Assembly: GCA_021732415.1 (NCBI GenBank)
Contig: JAKFVC010000111.1
Span: forward strand, 31,716-95,715
Reading direction: 5' to 3'
DNA length: 64,000 nucleotides
From: Planctomycetaceae bacterium
Lineage (GTDB): Bacteria; Planctomycetota; Planctomycetia; Planctomycetales; Planctomycetaceae
Part shown: positions 45,155 to 54,104 of the stretch, one piece after another
How positions within the stretch are numbered: position 1 is the first letter of the stretch
Layout of the letters: each line of letters begins with the position of its first letter
Program-made: the position numbers and the translations under genes
Notes under the pieces: generated by a model
Told to the model about the DNA's origin: nothing
Seen by the model: the letters and a program-made list of their open reading frames with translations, nothing else
The model's database searches: none

Positions 45155-47878
45155 CTACGGGCCTACGGCGCCGATATAGGGCTCGGCAAAGCCGATCGCC
45201 GGGGCGTCACGTTGGGGGCTCGTCGTCGTAGGGGACAGGAAACCTAGACCATCGGGTTCTTCACTGGCAAACTGAAACTTCACCGCGGCCTGGCCGCCAT
45301 TGCCAAAAATGACGAGGTTTGGATCCAGCATGGGTTTGCTGGTCCAGTTGTTCCCGCTTTGGCCGATCAGGCCGGCAAAATCACTGGGAACGTAGCCCTT
45401 TTCCATGACAAAATCGGGGCCATCGATCTGATCAAATAGATTGTTGTAGAAGGCGATTTTCTCGGACTTGGCGGTCGGCATGGCGGCGAACACGATTGCC
45501 TGCTTCGACTTGTAGAACGTGTTATTTGCGAGCCCGAATTCCTTCAGGGTGAGTTTCTCACCGCGGAAGCGGACTCCGCAATCAGCCTTGTAGAAGATCG
45601 TCTTCATTAACTTGACGTCTTCGCAATCGGTGTCGATGACCACACCGTCGGCCATCGGCCCGAGCAAGCGGCAGTTATCGATACTGACAAACCGTGTCGG
45701 TGACGAACCTTTGGTGATTGTGATCCCCACCGCAGCCGGTTTCGAGAGCCGGAATGTCACGTTGTCCAGCAACACGCGGTTCGTCGTATCACCTTCTGCA
45801 CCCGCCAACACAATGCCTTGTTTTCCAAAGCCCGTGAGTAAACAGTGAGAAATACCCACCTGCGGCAATTTTCCAGACAACCGCACGCCGATGTCTCGTC
45901 CCTCGGCATTCAGGTTGAAACCTTCGATGCTCAAGCCCTTGGCATTGGAAATATCCAACAGCGGCTCCGGGCCAGGCGCCCCGGCAATTGTGGGGCCTCC
46001 TTCATCGTCGGCATAAATTCGAGTTCCCGCCGGAAGGTCGGCGAATGACAACGGCTCGGAATAGACCTTGCGACCAGTCACCTTGATGACCGGCTTGATG
46101 GCGCCCCCTTCACGCAAGGCATCCAACGCCGCGCTGATCGACTTGAGTTTCCCTGCTCCCACCACGAGTTCGACCGTCTTGTCGCGTCGCCTATTGGGGA
46201 TCTTCTTGGGTGCCCCACTCCCCAAGTAATAGGATACCATCAGCACCAGGAACACGAAGCCGACGACACCCGCCGCGATCATCCGGGCCGACTTGTTCTT
46301 GAGCAGTTTTTCGAACGCTTCTTTGTTCGCCTTGTACTTCGCCGATTGCTTGATCGTGGAAGCAGACGAGGGCTTGATGGCCGTGTTGGTTTCGTGTGTG
46401 ACGGTGAATTCCGAAGGATCGAAACTTCCAAAGTCACCAAATTGCGATTCTCGCTGCGGTGCAGTGGCCACGGCAACTGGCGGAGCCATCACTGGAGCCG
46501 ACACCGGAGCAGGCTGGGCCGCGGGCATGGCCGGCTGAGCCGCGGGCGGAGCGACCGGTTGGGCTCGAGCAACGGTCGGCATCACTTGCGGAAACTGTGG
46601 TGCCACTGGGGCAGCCACCGGCGTTGTGGGCCAGGCGGCAGGTGCTGGAACGGGGGGCGCTGTCACCACAGGGCTGGCCGTGGGAACGACAGGCGCTGGC
46701 GGCGCAACGGGGCGAGCCGTCGGCGGGACAACGAAAGCCGTCGGTGGCGGAGCCCCGCGGCCATGCACTCCCGATCCGCTACCGCTGGCGGCCACGAGCA
46801 TCGAATTCTTTTCGCGCCACTCGGCATCACCGAATTCGACCAGCCATTTGGACAGAGCTTCCTGGACTTCCGTCGCCGTCTGATAACGATCTTCCGGCTT
46901 CTTCTCCATCATCTTGCGAAGAATGGCCGTCAGCGACGAAGGAACGTCGGGACGCTCTTTTTCCACTGCGGTCGGCTGCTTGGTCTGGTGGTACAACAAG
47001 CGCTGGGCCAGCGAGCCTTCTGGAAACGGCGGGTGCGCCGTCAGGATGAAGTAGAAGGTACATCCCAGGCTGTAGATATCGGTTCGAACATCCACCTGAT
47101 GACTGTTCAAGGCCTGTTCGGGGGACAGATAATCGGCCGTCCCGAGAACACGTTCATCGTGCTGAATGGTCAGCGACGCCTCTTCGTCATCCTTCCCCGA
47201 GGGATCAAAGAACATGGCCAGGCCCATGTCCAGGATCTTCACGACACCGCGTTTATCCACCAGGATATTACCCGGCTTGATATCGCGATGAATCATTCCC
47301 TCTTCGTGCGCGTGACTGAGCCCTTCCGCCGACTGCCGCATGTATTCGGCACAATGCACATAATTCAGCGGTCCCTTCGAGACCACCAGTTCGAGGAGAC
47401 TTTGTCCTTCAATGTATTCCATCACCAGGAAGTGCACTTTGCCTTCCTGGTCGACGTCATATGCCCGCATGATGTTGGGATGATCGAGCGACGCCACTGC
47501 CTGGGCTTCGCGGTGGAAGCGTTCCAGGTAGGAAGAATCCTCGATCCGCGACTGCGGCAGCACCTTGATCGCCACGCGCCGCCGCATCAGCGTATGCTCG
47601 GCGAGATAGACGGCGCTCATGCCGCCGCTGCCCAGCAATGAAATCAGCTTGTACTTGCCGAGGAAAAATCCCTTGTGCTTCCCCTGCAGCAACTTGTCAA
47701 TCTGCCACTTGCTGAGCAGATTATTGCCGACCAGTTCGCTGACAATCTGCTCGGTATCCTGCTTGTCCTTACCTGCCTCTTCGAAGTTCTGCCAGAACTT
47801 CTTAAGCTGACCTTCTTCGACCAGCCCGCTTTGGCGCACGGCTGAGAGAAAGGAGTCGGCACTGGGCTTCGGAGGCAT
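45155..47878 (-). CDS. Membrane Ser/Thr protein kinase with right-handed beta-helix sensor
   Basis: 907 residues. Residues 1-70 are a planctomycete-type N-terminal domain (LLSKWQIDKLLQGKHKGFFLGKY marks its end). The kinase domain has GSGGMSAV (83-90), Lys105, Glu124, HRDIKPGN (197-204), DMG for DFG (217-219) and SPEQ for APE. A Pro/Ala-rich linker runs to about 480; a membrane helix (VVGFVFLVLMVSYYLG) is near 530-548. Beyond it about 350 residues form pectate-lyase-like beta-helix rungs (ISNAKGLSIEGFNLNAEG, NNTFYKSKQAIVFAA). It therefore looks like a receptor kinase with an external carbohydrate-like sensor. A second kinase gene lies 414 bp upstream on the same strand. Confidence 0.9.
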   Translation of the reverse strand: MPPKPSADSFLSAVRQSGLVEEGQLKKFWQNFEEAGKDKQDTEQIVSELVGNNLLSKWQIDKLLQGKHKGFFLGKYKLISLLGSGGMSAVYLAEHTLMRRRVAIKVLPQSRIEDSSYLERFHREAQAVASLDHPNIMRAYDVDQEGKVHFLVMEYIEGQSLLELVVSKGPLNYVHCAEYMRQSAEGLSHAHEEGMIHRDIKPGNILVDKRGVVKILDMGLAMFFDPSGKDDEEASLTIQHDERVLGTADYLSPEQALNSHQVDVRTDIYSLGCTFYFILTAHPPFPEGSLAQRLLYHQTKQPTAVEKERPDVPSSLTAILRKMMEKKPEDRYQTATEVQEALSKWLVEFGDAEWREKNSMLVAASGSGSGVHGRGAPPPTAFVVPPTARPVAPPAPVVPTASPVVTAPPVPAPAAWPTTPVAAPVAPQFPQVMPTVARAQPVAPPAAQPAMPAAQPAPVSAPVMAPPVAVATAPQRESQFGDFGSFDPSEFTVTHETNTAIKPSSASTIKQSAKYKANKEAFEKLLKNKSARMIAAGVVGFVFLVLMVSYYLGSGAPKKIPNRRRDKTVELVVGAGKLKSISAALDALREGGAIKPVIKVTGRKVYSEPLSFADLPAGTRIYADDEGGPTIAGAPGPEPLLDISNAKGLSIEGFNLNAEGRDIGVRLSGKLPQVGISHCLLTGFGKQGIVLAGAEGDTTNRVLLDNVTFRLSKPAAVGITITKGSSPTRFVSIDNCRLLGPMADGVVIDTDCEDVKLMKTIFYKADCGVRFRGEKLTLKEFGLANNTFYKSKQAIVFAAMPTAKSEKIAFYNNLFDQIDGPDFVMEKGYVPSDFAGLIGQSGNNWTSKPMLDPNLVIFGNGGQAAVKFQFASEEPDGLGFLSPTTTSPQRDAPAIGFAEPYIGAVGP

Positions 47879-48292
47879 CGAATGGTCTCGGCACGGCCTG
47901 TGGAGGCACGTCTTCTGCGATGCATCAGTTCGAGCAGGAACACCGATAGCATCTATTGACGAAAACGTGACATGCTGGAGTCATCTATGACGGACAATTC
48001 CGCCTTGATTTCAGGTCTTACCGATCTGTGAGCGGTAAACTCTCCACCCGCCAGAATCAGCATTCCGACTGCCGAATGACATATTCTGCAGTCTTACCAG
48101 CAGACCTAGACTCAACAGGTTTGTCGAGGTCCAGCAGGCAATCAATAACTTACCAATCCCGCGTCACCAATTCCAGCCCCTCACGGCGTTACCGAGGCCG
48201 AGATTTCGTTTCCCAAATTGTCGCTGTTCATCACAAGCGATCAGATTACAGGAATCAACTGGGAACTTTGTCACAACTGATCAAAGCAGCCT
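47879..48292. other. Intergenic region between the two kinase genes, no gene seen
   Basis: 414 bp, lower in GC than the flanking genes. I see no ORF worth calling, no hairpin repeat of the families found elsewhere and no RNA gene. It should contain the promoter of the 907-residue kinase. Confidence 0.55.
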
Positions 48293-49993
48293 TCACGCAA
48301 TATTAAAATCATCCAAATTGACGTCATTACCACCTGCCGGAGGCGGCGCGGGAGGTGCGGGTCGCGGCGGTGGTGCGGGCGGACGAGGGCCTCCTCCCGG
48401 CGGCACGGGTCCGGGTGGCCGGGCTCCCGGAGGCGGGGGGACTCCTGGGCGCGGCGGTTGTCCCGGGGGCATTGGTGGGCGCGGCGGTCCTCCCCCGGGT
48501 GGCATTCCAGGGCCACCTGGACGAGGCGGAGGTGCACCCGGCGGAGCCATCGGACGTGGCGGACCACCCGGTCCCGCTGCAACTCCCGGTACACCCGGAC
48601 GAGGCGGCATGCCCGGAGGCATCGCACCGGGGGGAACCGGAGCTCCCGGCGGGCGTGGCGCCCCTGGCGGCGGAGGTCCCGGACGAACCGGCATGGCACC
48701 GGGGGGCATTCCTGGCGGCAGCCCCGGTCGAGGAGGCTGTCCTGGTGGCACCGGCATGGGCGGTCGAGCCCCCGGTGGAGCGCCGGGCGGTAGCATGCCG
48801 GGCGGCATTCCAGGTCGCGGTGGTGGCATCCCGACGGGAATCGATTGCGGCGGTCTTCCCGGAGGCGCCCCAGGCGGCACTGGCCCCGGACGTGGCGGTG
48901 CAGCACCGGCGGGAACTGGCGCTGGGGGCGGAACAGCAACCAGTGGAGCTACCGCGGCGGCCGGAATCTGAATCGGTTTCGGAGCAGCCGGTGCAGGGGC
49001 GGCAGGGGGCGCAGTACCCCCCTCCGCGGCTGCGGCTTTGGCGATTTCTGCGCGCTTCGCATCGGATCGGCTGTCACGACGCTCATTGAGCGCCGCCTCC
49101 TTGAGACCCTCATTCTCCTTATCCGTAACCCGCTGCTCCATGATCTTTTCAGGAGGCTCTTTGAAGAACGTCACATTGCGAATCTCAGCGAGCAATTCGT
49201 TGAAGTTCTTCTGTCGTTTTTCCGGCTTCTTCGCCAACATTTTCAACACCACCCGGTCCATTTCTGGTGTCACGTTGGTGTTGAAATTGGAAGGTGCCGG
49301 CGCGGGCTCGGACAAATGCTTCTTCAACAAATCGTTGGGAGTGAATCCCGCAAACGGCGTGCGGCCCGTCAGGAGTTCGAACAGAGTGATCCCGAAGTTG
49401 TAGATGTCGGTCCCCGGCCCCAAGTGCAGACACTTGATCTGCTCGGGAGCCATGTAGGTCCGCGTTCCCTGGATCAACTTCTTGCGGCTTGGCAACAGGG
49501 CCGCGATCCCGCTGACGGGCTTCGCAGCGAGCGAAAAGTCGATGACCCGCAATTCGGCCGCTTTGCTGAACAGAATATTATCGGGCTTCAAATCCTTGTG
49601 CAGCCAGCCCTTGTCGTGAATGTGCTGCATGGCCGCCGAGACTTGCTCCACCAGTCGCTTCAGTCTGACGTGGACGCCCAGCAGATCAGTCTGCATCTGC
49701 GATTTCAGGTTCGGGGCCCGGAAGAGCTCCATCAACAGGAAACCGTTCTTCTTGTCGAAGACGACGCTCTTGAACTTCACGACGTTCGGATGATCCAAGG
49801 TCGCCAGCACCTTCGCCTCAAACTTCAACGAGGCTTTCTGGATTGGATCTTTGAACGCTTCGGGAAGCAACAGCTTCATCGCGTATTTTTCGTTGGAACC
49901 CTGCTCGACAACTTCCCAGATCTGAGTCTGACTGCCCGTGGAAAGGCACGTCGTCAGCTTGCAGTTTCCGATAATCAGTTCGCCTTCAGACAC
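48293..49993 (-). CDS. Divergent Ser/Thr kinase with Pro/Gly-rich tail
   Basis: 566 residues. Residues 8-275 have a kinase fold, but with changed motifs: the glycine loop reads LSTGSQTQIW (17-26), keeping one of three glycines; HRD is HKD (132-134) and DFG is DFS (152-154). Lys40, Glu59 and MAPEQ are present, so residual or atypical activity is possible. A charged helical stretch (about 280-325) leads to about 230 residues of Pro/Gly/Ala/Met sequence with RPG and PPG repeats, then NDVNLDDFNIA. There is no membrane helix, unlike its neighbour. It may be a scaffold or pseudokinase. Confidence 0.85.
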   Translation of the reverse strand: MSEGELIIGNCKLTTCLSTGSQTQIWEVVEQGSNEKYAMKLLLPEAFKDPIQKASLKFEAKVLATLDHPNVVKFKSVVFDKKNGFLLMELFRAPNLKSQMQTDLLGVHVRLKRLVEQVSAAMQHIHDKGWLHKDLKPDNILFSKAAELRVIDFSLAAKPVSGIAALLPSRKKLIQGTRTYMAPEQIKCLHLGPGTDIYNFGITLFELLTGRTPFAGFTPNDLLKKHLSEPAPAPSNFNTNVTPEMDRVVLKMLAKKPEKRQKNFNELLAEIRNVTFFKEPPEKIMEQRVTDKENEGLKEAALNERRDSRSDAKRAEIAKAAAAEGGTAPPAAPAPAAPKPIQIPAAAVAPLVAVPPPAPVPAGAAPPRPGPVPPGAPPGRPPQSIPVGMPPPRPGMPPGMLPPGAPPGARPPMPVPPGQPPRPGLPPGMPPGAMPVRPGPPPPGAPRPPGAPVPPGAMPPGMPPRPGVPGVAAGPGGPPRPMAPPGAPPPRPGGPGMPPGGGPPRPPMPPGQPPRPGVPPPPGARPPGPVPPGGGPRPPAPPPRPAPPAPPPAGGNDVNLDDFNIA

Positions 49994-50387
49994 GGATCAG
50001 GCTCCCCTCGAAACAGTGCAGGTCAATGATGATGAATAGACGTTCGCCAGCGCAGTCGCCCGTTAAGGCCACGGCACCATGAATAGAAATTATATGTGTG
50101 ATCGGAACGGCGAGTTGTTGTCAGGATGCAAGATACGACAACTGGCCGGGATCAAAGAACTCGAATTGCTGCCACTGACGACATTCGCGGACCGGCTTGA
50201 AGAATTGGCTCCAAACCAGATCCGCAACGGCCCCGACGGGCCGCGATTCATCCAGACTAGAAAGAACCAGGATGATTCGTCAACCGAGGTTGATGTGAAA
50301 TCGCCTCCGCGCGGACGATCTGGTGCCGGTGGAATCGCGATAACCTGTAGGATGGCCGCCTCGGCCGTCTTCTTTTTGTAGCCTTCA
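49994..50387. other. Intergenic region, nothing assigned
   Basis: 394 bp between the divergent-kinase start and the pyrophosphorylase stop. Overlapping reading frames on both strands exist (about 100-137 codons), but their translations are basic and without family resemblance, so I do not call them. No repeat of the named families is present. Confidence 0.5.
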
Positions 50388-51815
50388 CTACGACCAAATC
50401 CAACCGCGATCGGTTTTCTCCGGCTGAACCTGTTGTCCGACCTGCTCTGCGAATTCCGCCGCATCCAAGGCGACCAGCGAACTGATCTCGACCGGCGTCG
50501 CATCGGGAATCTCCCAACCGGCTTCTTCCGCCCACCCGAGGTGCAAATTCACGAGACTTCGTCGGACATCATCCGGCGAGTGAACCCCGTCAGCATTCTT
50601 CAGCGGGTTGAATTCGCGGGTTCGGTCCGCTTCCACGATCAGCGCCTTGCTGGCCTGCGGCAGAATGTCAAAAATGAATCGCTCGAACTTGTAGGCATTC
50701 GGCTTTTCGGGTGTCTTAAGCCCCTCACCCGGCACATAAGAGGGTACGGCTTTGTGAGCGATATGGAACGGCAACTGCCACCTGCCATGCGCCAGCCGCT
50801 CAAGAAATTCCCGGCTGAAAACATGGATGGCAGTGCTGCCAGCCCACAACTCAAGATCGCCGCTGGCGGTCTTCCGCTGAGCGACCTCGTCCGGCAAATC
50901 GCTGTATTCAATGATCTGCGTCACGCCATCGACATCGACCGCGATCCCCATCTTTTCCGCTGCCGACCGCTTGGCAATCACCTTCGTTGAGACTTCCGCC
51001 CCCGACAAGTCGTGCCACCCCAGATACGCTGGATCACAAACAATCGCCAGTGGATTATCGACTTGGTGGTAATAGAGGTACTCGACCCCTCGATCCTGCA
51101 TGTTCTCGAGCATTCCCGAGGACGACAGAGCCTGCAACAGTCCACCGTGACCATCGGGACTCATCGCTAACTGGCCGGCATCCGACAACAACAACTGCCC
51201 CGACTGAGCGTCTGCAGCCGGCATATTTCCCTGCTGGAAGAAATAAACGTCCGCTTTGGGCAACCCGAAGAATCGATGCTTCTGGAAGAACGCCACCGTT
51301 TCGTCGTGCGTCGCATCGCTCGTCATGATGTAGTAGGGGATCGTATGCCCCGCACGCCGGGCCCGCGCCAGCAGTTGCTCGCAGAGCAACTGAAACAACG
51401 GAGCGTCGGACACAGGCCCCAGCGGATACATCCCCTTCGGATGATCATACCCCAGCCGTGTCCCCTGCCCTCCTGCAACGAGGATCGCCCCGACTTTCCC
51501 AGCGCGCAACAGATCTTCGCCACGCTGCTCGGCAGTCTTCCACTCCGCCTGTTCGGCAGCCGTCCGCGGCAAACGCACGAGCGAACTCGGGGGCTGGGCG
51601 CGATAAGCACGCTGCGCGGGAGTTTCGTCCTCTGCGGAGTGGTGCGATTTCTGCTGCGCCAGGAGATCCATCAGTTGATCAAAGTCAACAGTCTCCAGTT
51701 CGGCTGCAAACGCCGCCTGCTGATCTGGAGTGAGATCATCCCAGCCCGTCAACAGGTGATCCTGATGATAGAAGTCGAGACGTTCCGCGATGGTTAACGG
51801 CAATATACGAATCAT
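50388..51815 (-). CDS. UDP-sugar pyrophosphorylase (UDPGP type 1 family)
   Basis: ATG at 51815 has GGAGG five bases upstream and gives 475 residues. LVAGGQGTRLG (112-122) followed by PKGMYPLG is the nucleotide-binding signature of the AGX/UAP branch (PF01704), which makes UDP-GlcNAc or UDP-GalNAc from UTP and the sugar-1-phosphate; some members accept glucose-1-phosphate. Later blocks (MSPDGHGGLLQAL, EYSDLPDEVA, NAYKFERFIFDILP) fit UDP-GlcNAc pyrophosphorylases of eukaryotic type. Bacterial GlmU is normally used instead, so the physiological sugar is uncertain. It diverges from rnhA. Confidence 0.9.
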   Translation of the reverse strand: MIRILPLTIAERLDFYHQDHLLTGWDDLTPDQQAAFAAELETVDFDQLMDLLAQQKSHHSAEDETPAQRAYRAQPPSSLVRLPRTAAEQAEWKTAEQRGEDLLRAGKVGAILVAGGQGTRLGYDHPKGMYPLGPVSDAPLFQLLCEQLLARARRAGHTIPYYIMTSDATHDETVAFFQKHRFFGLPKADVYFFQQGNMPAADAQSGQLLLSDAGQLAMSPDGHGGLLQALSSSGMLENMQDRGVEYLYYHQVDNPLAIVCDPAYLGWHDLSGAEVSTKVIAKRSAAEKMGIAVDVDGVTQIIEYSDLPDEVAQRKTASGDLELWAGSTAIHVFSREFLERLAHGRWQLPFHIAHKAVPSYVPGEGLKTPEKPNAYKFERFIFDILPQASKALIVEADRTREFNPLKNADGVHSPDDVRRSLVNLHLGWAEEAGWEIPDATPVEISSLVALDAAEFAEQVGQQVQPEKTDRGWIWS

Positions 51816-52106
51816 TGAGACCTCCGTTCCTTCTTTGGTCTCGCCATGAGCAGTAATCAACCTGAGCGAATTTTCCTGAATTTTCTGTAATCCAGCAAGA
51901 TCGCTTCACGAAATGCAGGACTCCAACGATTGATCCGCCTGAATCAACCAGCCCCTGCCCTCTACAATATTCACGGCGAGTCGCATGAATCCCAATTGGA
52001 TTGGTTTCTTGTATAATCAAGCCAAATTCAGCACCAGCAAGAGCAGGTTTTGTGCCAGCAACCTGGTTTTAACCTGCCCTTCGCAAGGAGAACCCGTCAA
52101 TCCACC

Positions 52107-52598
52107 ATGGACGCAGAACCTTCAGCCGCAACATCATCCGACGCCCGCTTGCCCGCGGTGCAGCTCTTCACAGACGGCGCCTGCAGCGGCAACCCGGGCC
52201 CTGGCGGCTGGGCCTACATCCTGCGTCATCCCCAGACAGGAACCCAACGTGAAGGATCGGGAGGCCTCGCCGAGACAACCAACAATCAGATGGAACTGCA
52301 GGCCGTGATCGAGGGCTTGGCGGCGCTGAAGCGACGATCGCAAGTGGAAATCATCACCGACAGCACGTATGTCGCCAAGGGGAGTTCCGAGTGGATGCCC
52401 AACTGGAAGAAGAACGGCTGGCGACGGCGTGAGAAGAGCAGTTGGAAACCGGTAATGAACGTCGAATTCTGGAAGCGCCTCGACGAGTTACTGCAGCAGC
52501 ACGACTGCCGGTTTACGATCGTCAAAGGCCACGCCGGCCACGCGGAGAACGAACGCTGCGACGTCCTGGCAGTCGCGGCTGCAAAGCAGTTCGCCTAG
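52107..52598 (+). CDS. rnhA: Ribonuclease HI
   Basis: Cuts RNA in RNA-DNA hybrids. The four acidic catalytic residues are D23 (FTDGACSGNPGPGG), E63 (NQMELQAV), D85 (TDSTYV) and D152 (NERCDVLA). ATG at 52107 gives 163 residues; the frame opens at 52050. The best Shine-Dalgarno (AAGGAG) is 16 bases upstream, farther than usual, so start efficiency may be low. The first 14 residues are a non-conserved extension. Confidence 0.95.
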   Translation: MDAEPSAATSSDARLPAVQLFTDGACSGNPGPGGWAYILRHPQTGTQREGSGGLAETTNNQMELQAVIEGLAALKRRSQVEIITDSTYVAKGSSEWMPNWKKNGWRRREKSSWKPVMNVEFWKRLDELLQQHDCRFTIVKGHAGHAENERCDVLAVAAAKQFA

Positions 52599-52639
52599 TT
52601 TCGTTGATCACTCGGCGATTACCGACAGCCTAAGAAACG

Positions 52640-53224
52640 CTAAAAACTCCGCGGCCCACCTAGCACTCGCGAGGGAACTTCCAACGGACTGGCCGATTCA
52701 ATCGCTCCGTCCGGGGCAAATCGAAAGGGAATTGCGGGCTGCGTGTCGTTGACGAACTGCAGTTGCGGGAACTGACCGGCAATCGCCCCCCCAACCATCG
52801 GCGACCCGGCCATCGGCGCCCCGGCCATCGACCCGGGAGCCGGCATCTGATCTGCGTTCAATTCTGCCAGTTGAGCCTCGCCGAAATCGAAATCAAACAC
52901 CGGGGCACTGACCGTCAACCACAAGACAGCAGCACACGCCGCAGTGAACGCTCCCAGTGTCATCCATCCCGGAGCGGGCTCTCTCGTGGCCGACGGACGC
53001 ACACCAACGCGTTTCGACAATTCGGGCCACAGTTTTCCAGACTCCGGCGTAACCGTCTTCTGCGAAACAGTTTGCAACACCTTCATGGAACTCTCAAGAG
53101 ATTTCCATTGCGCCTGGCAGCCAGCACAGCCGCTGACATGCTGGCGCACTTCCGCGGCTTCGCGCGGGTCGAGATCATTGCCGACCAGCAACGCCAACAG
53201 GGGGCGATAGCGATCACAGGTCAT
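52640..53224 (-). CDS. Membrane anti-sigma factor with zinc-finger motif
   Basis: ATG at 53224 lies inside the end of the sigma gene, an 11-base overlap that suggests translational coupling. The 194-residue protein begins MTCDRYRPLLALLVGND, and RQHVSGCAGC gives the H29-x3-C33-x2-C36 pattern of ZAS-type anti-sigma factors. One membrane helix follows (LGAFTAACAAVLWLTVS, about 105-122), then a short Ala/Gly/Met/Pro-rich external part. It should hold the ECF sigma factor inactive until a membrane signal; the signal is unknown. Confidence 0.85.
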   Translation of the reverse strand: MTCDRYRPLLALLVGNDLDPREAAEVRQHVSGCAGCQAQWKSLESSMKVLQTVSQKTVTPESGKLWPELSKRVGVRPSATREPAPGWMTLGAFTAACAAVLWLTVSAPVFDFDFGEAQLAELNADQMPAPGSMAGAPMAGSPMVGGAIAGQFPQLQFVNDTQPAIPFRFAPDGAIESASPLEVPSRVLGGPRSF

Positions 53225-53876
53225 CTGAGTCTTCCTCAGGGTCAGGGAGTAATGCCGCAGGATTGGTCGCATTCTGGCGACGAAGCCACAGCCGTTGGAA
53301 ACGCTCACGCGCTTCCGCCAACCGCCAGCGAATCGTCGCTTCTTTTCGATTCACGATGGCCGCAATTTCGGACGTCGAGAAATTCTCTAAGTCGCGTAAT
53401 ATCAAGACCATCCGATATTTTTCAGGAATCAGCTCTAAGACTCGCCGAACTTCCTGCTCTAAATCCAAAGCTTGACGCGGATCCGCCTGCGACGGATCAG
53501 GGGTCTTCTCCGCCGGGCTTTCCGAAAACAGCGAGAACCACAAGCGCCGCTTGCGTTTACGCAAATAATCGAGCGTCAGATTGACGCCAATCCGGAACAA
53601 CCACGGACCGAATCGCCGTCCTGGGTCAAACTGATCGAGGCGATCGTAAGTCCGCAGAAACGTCTCTTGGGCTAAATCACGAGCCAGCTCAATATCTGAC
53701 ACAAATCGCAGGATGACGCTGATCAAACGCCGTTCGTAGCGGTTCACCAGATCGCCAAACGCCTGTTGGTCCCCTTGGCGCGCCTCGTCCACCAACCGCG
53801 CATCGCTCACGGCGATGGCCGGCTCGGAATCTGACGCTCGGAGTTCAGGCTCGGACATGAATTGCATCGTAGTCAC
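53214..53876 (-). CDS. ECF RNA polymerase sigma factor
   Basis: 220 residues with the sigma-70 region 2 block DLAQETFLRTYDRLDQFDPG, then RFGPWLFRIGVNLTLDYLRKRKR, and region 4 (LELIPEKYRMVLILRDLENFSTSEIAAIVNRKEATIRWRL; shown here only as landmarks) with its helix-turn-helix. It is the first gene of a two-gene unit with its anti-sigma factor and is probably autoregulated. The Ser/Glu-rich first 25 residues are extra to the family. Confidence 0.93.
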   Translation of the reverse strand: MTTMQFMSEPELRASDSEPAIAVSDARLVDEARQGDQQAFGDLVNRYERRLISVILRFVSDIELARDLAQETFLRTYDRLDQFDPGRRFGPWLFRIGVNLTLDYLRKRKRRLWFSLFSESPAEKTPDPSQADPRQALDLEQEVRRVLELIPEKYRMVLILRDLENFSTSEIAAIVNRKEATIRWRLAEARERFQRLWLRRQNATNPAALLPDPEEDSDDL

Positions 53877-54104
53877 TCCTACTTGCTCGTAGTGTGACTT
53901 ACGCCTACTTAGCCACGCGTGTTGGAAAAGAGATTCACGAAAAACTCATACCTGACAATCTATCACGCGGAATGCGGGCTTCCAAGCTGATTTCGTAATT
54001 CGTCATTCTCCCCTCGGCACGGTGGCTACCAGCGCCCAGACACCTCTATAATCCGCACAATCGATTTCTTTTCACATCGAGCATTCAAGTACGGAGGGTG
54101 ACGG

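Noticed and set aside
46346..47641. 431-codon plus-strand frame
   Set aside because: Antisense to the beta-helix kinase; rich in His and Arg with no domain.
48318..48971. 217-codon Gly-rich plus-strand frame resembling a collagen or PE-PGRS protein
   Set aside because: It is the complement of the Pro/Gly-coding tail of the minus-strand kinase; that frame continues into a real kinase domain, this one into nothing.
50079..50381. 100-codon ORF in the kinase-pyrophosphorylase gap
   Set aside because: No family resemblance, and it overlaps an equally open minus-strand frame; likely chance.
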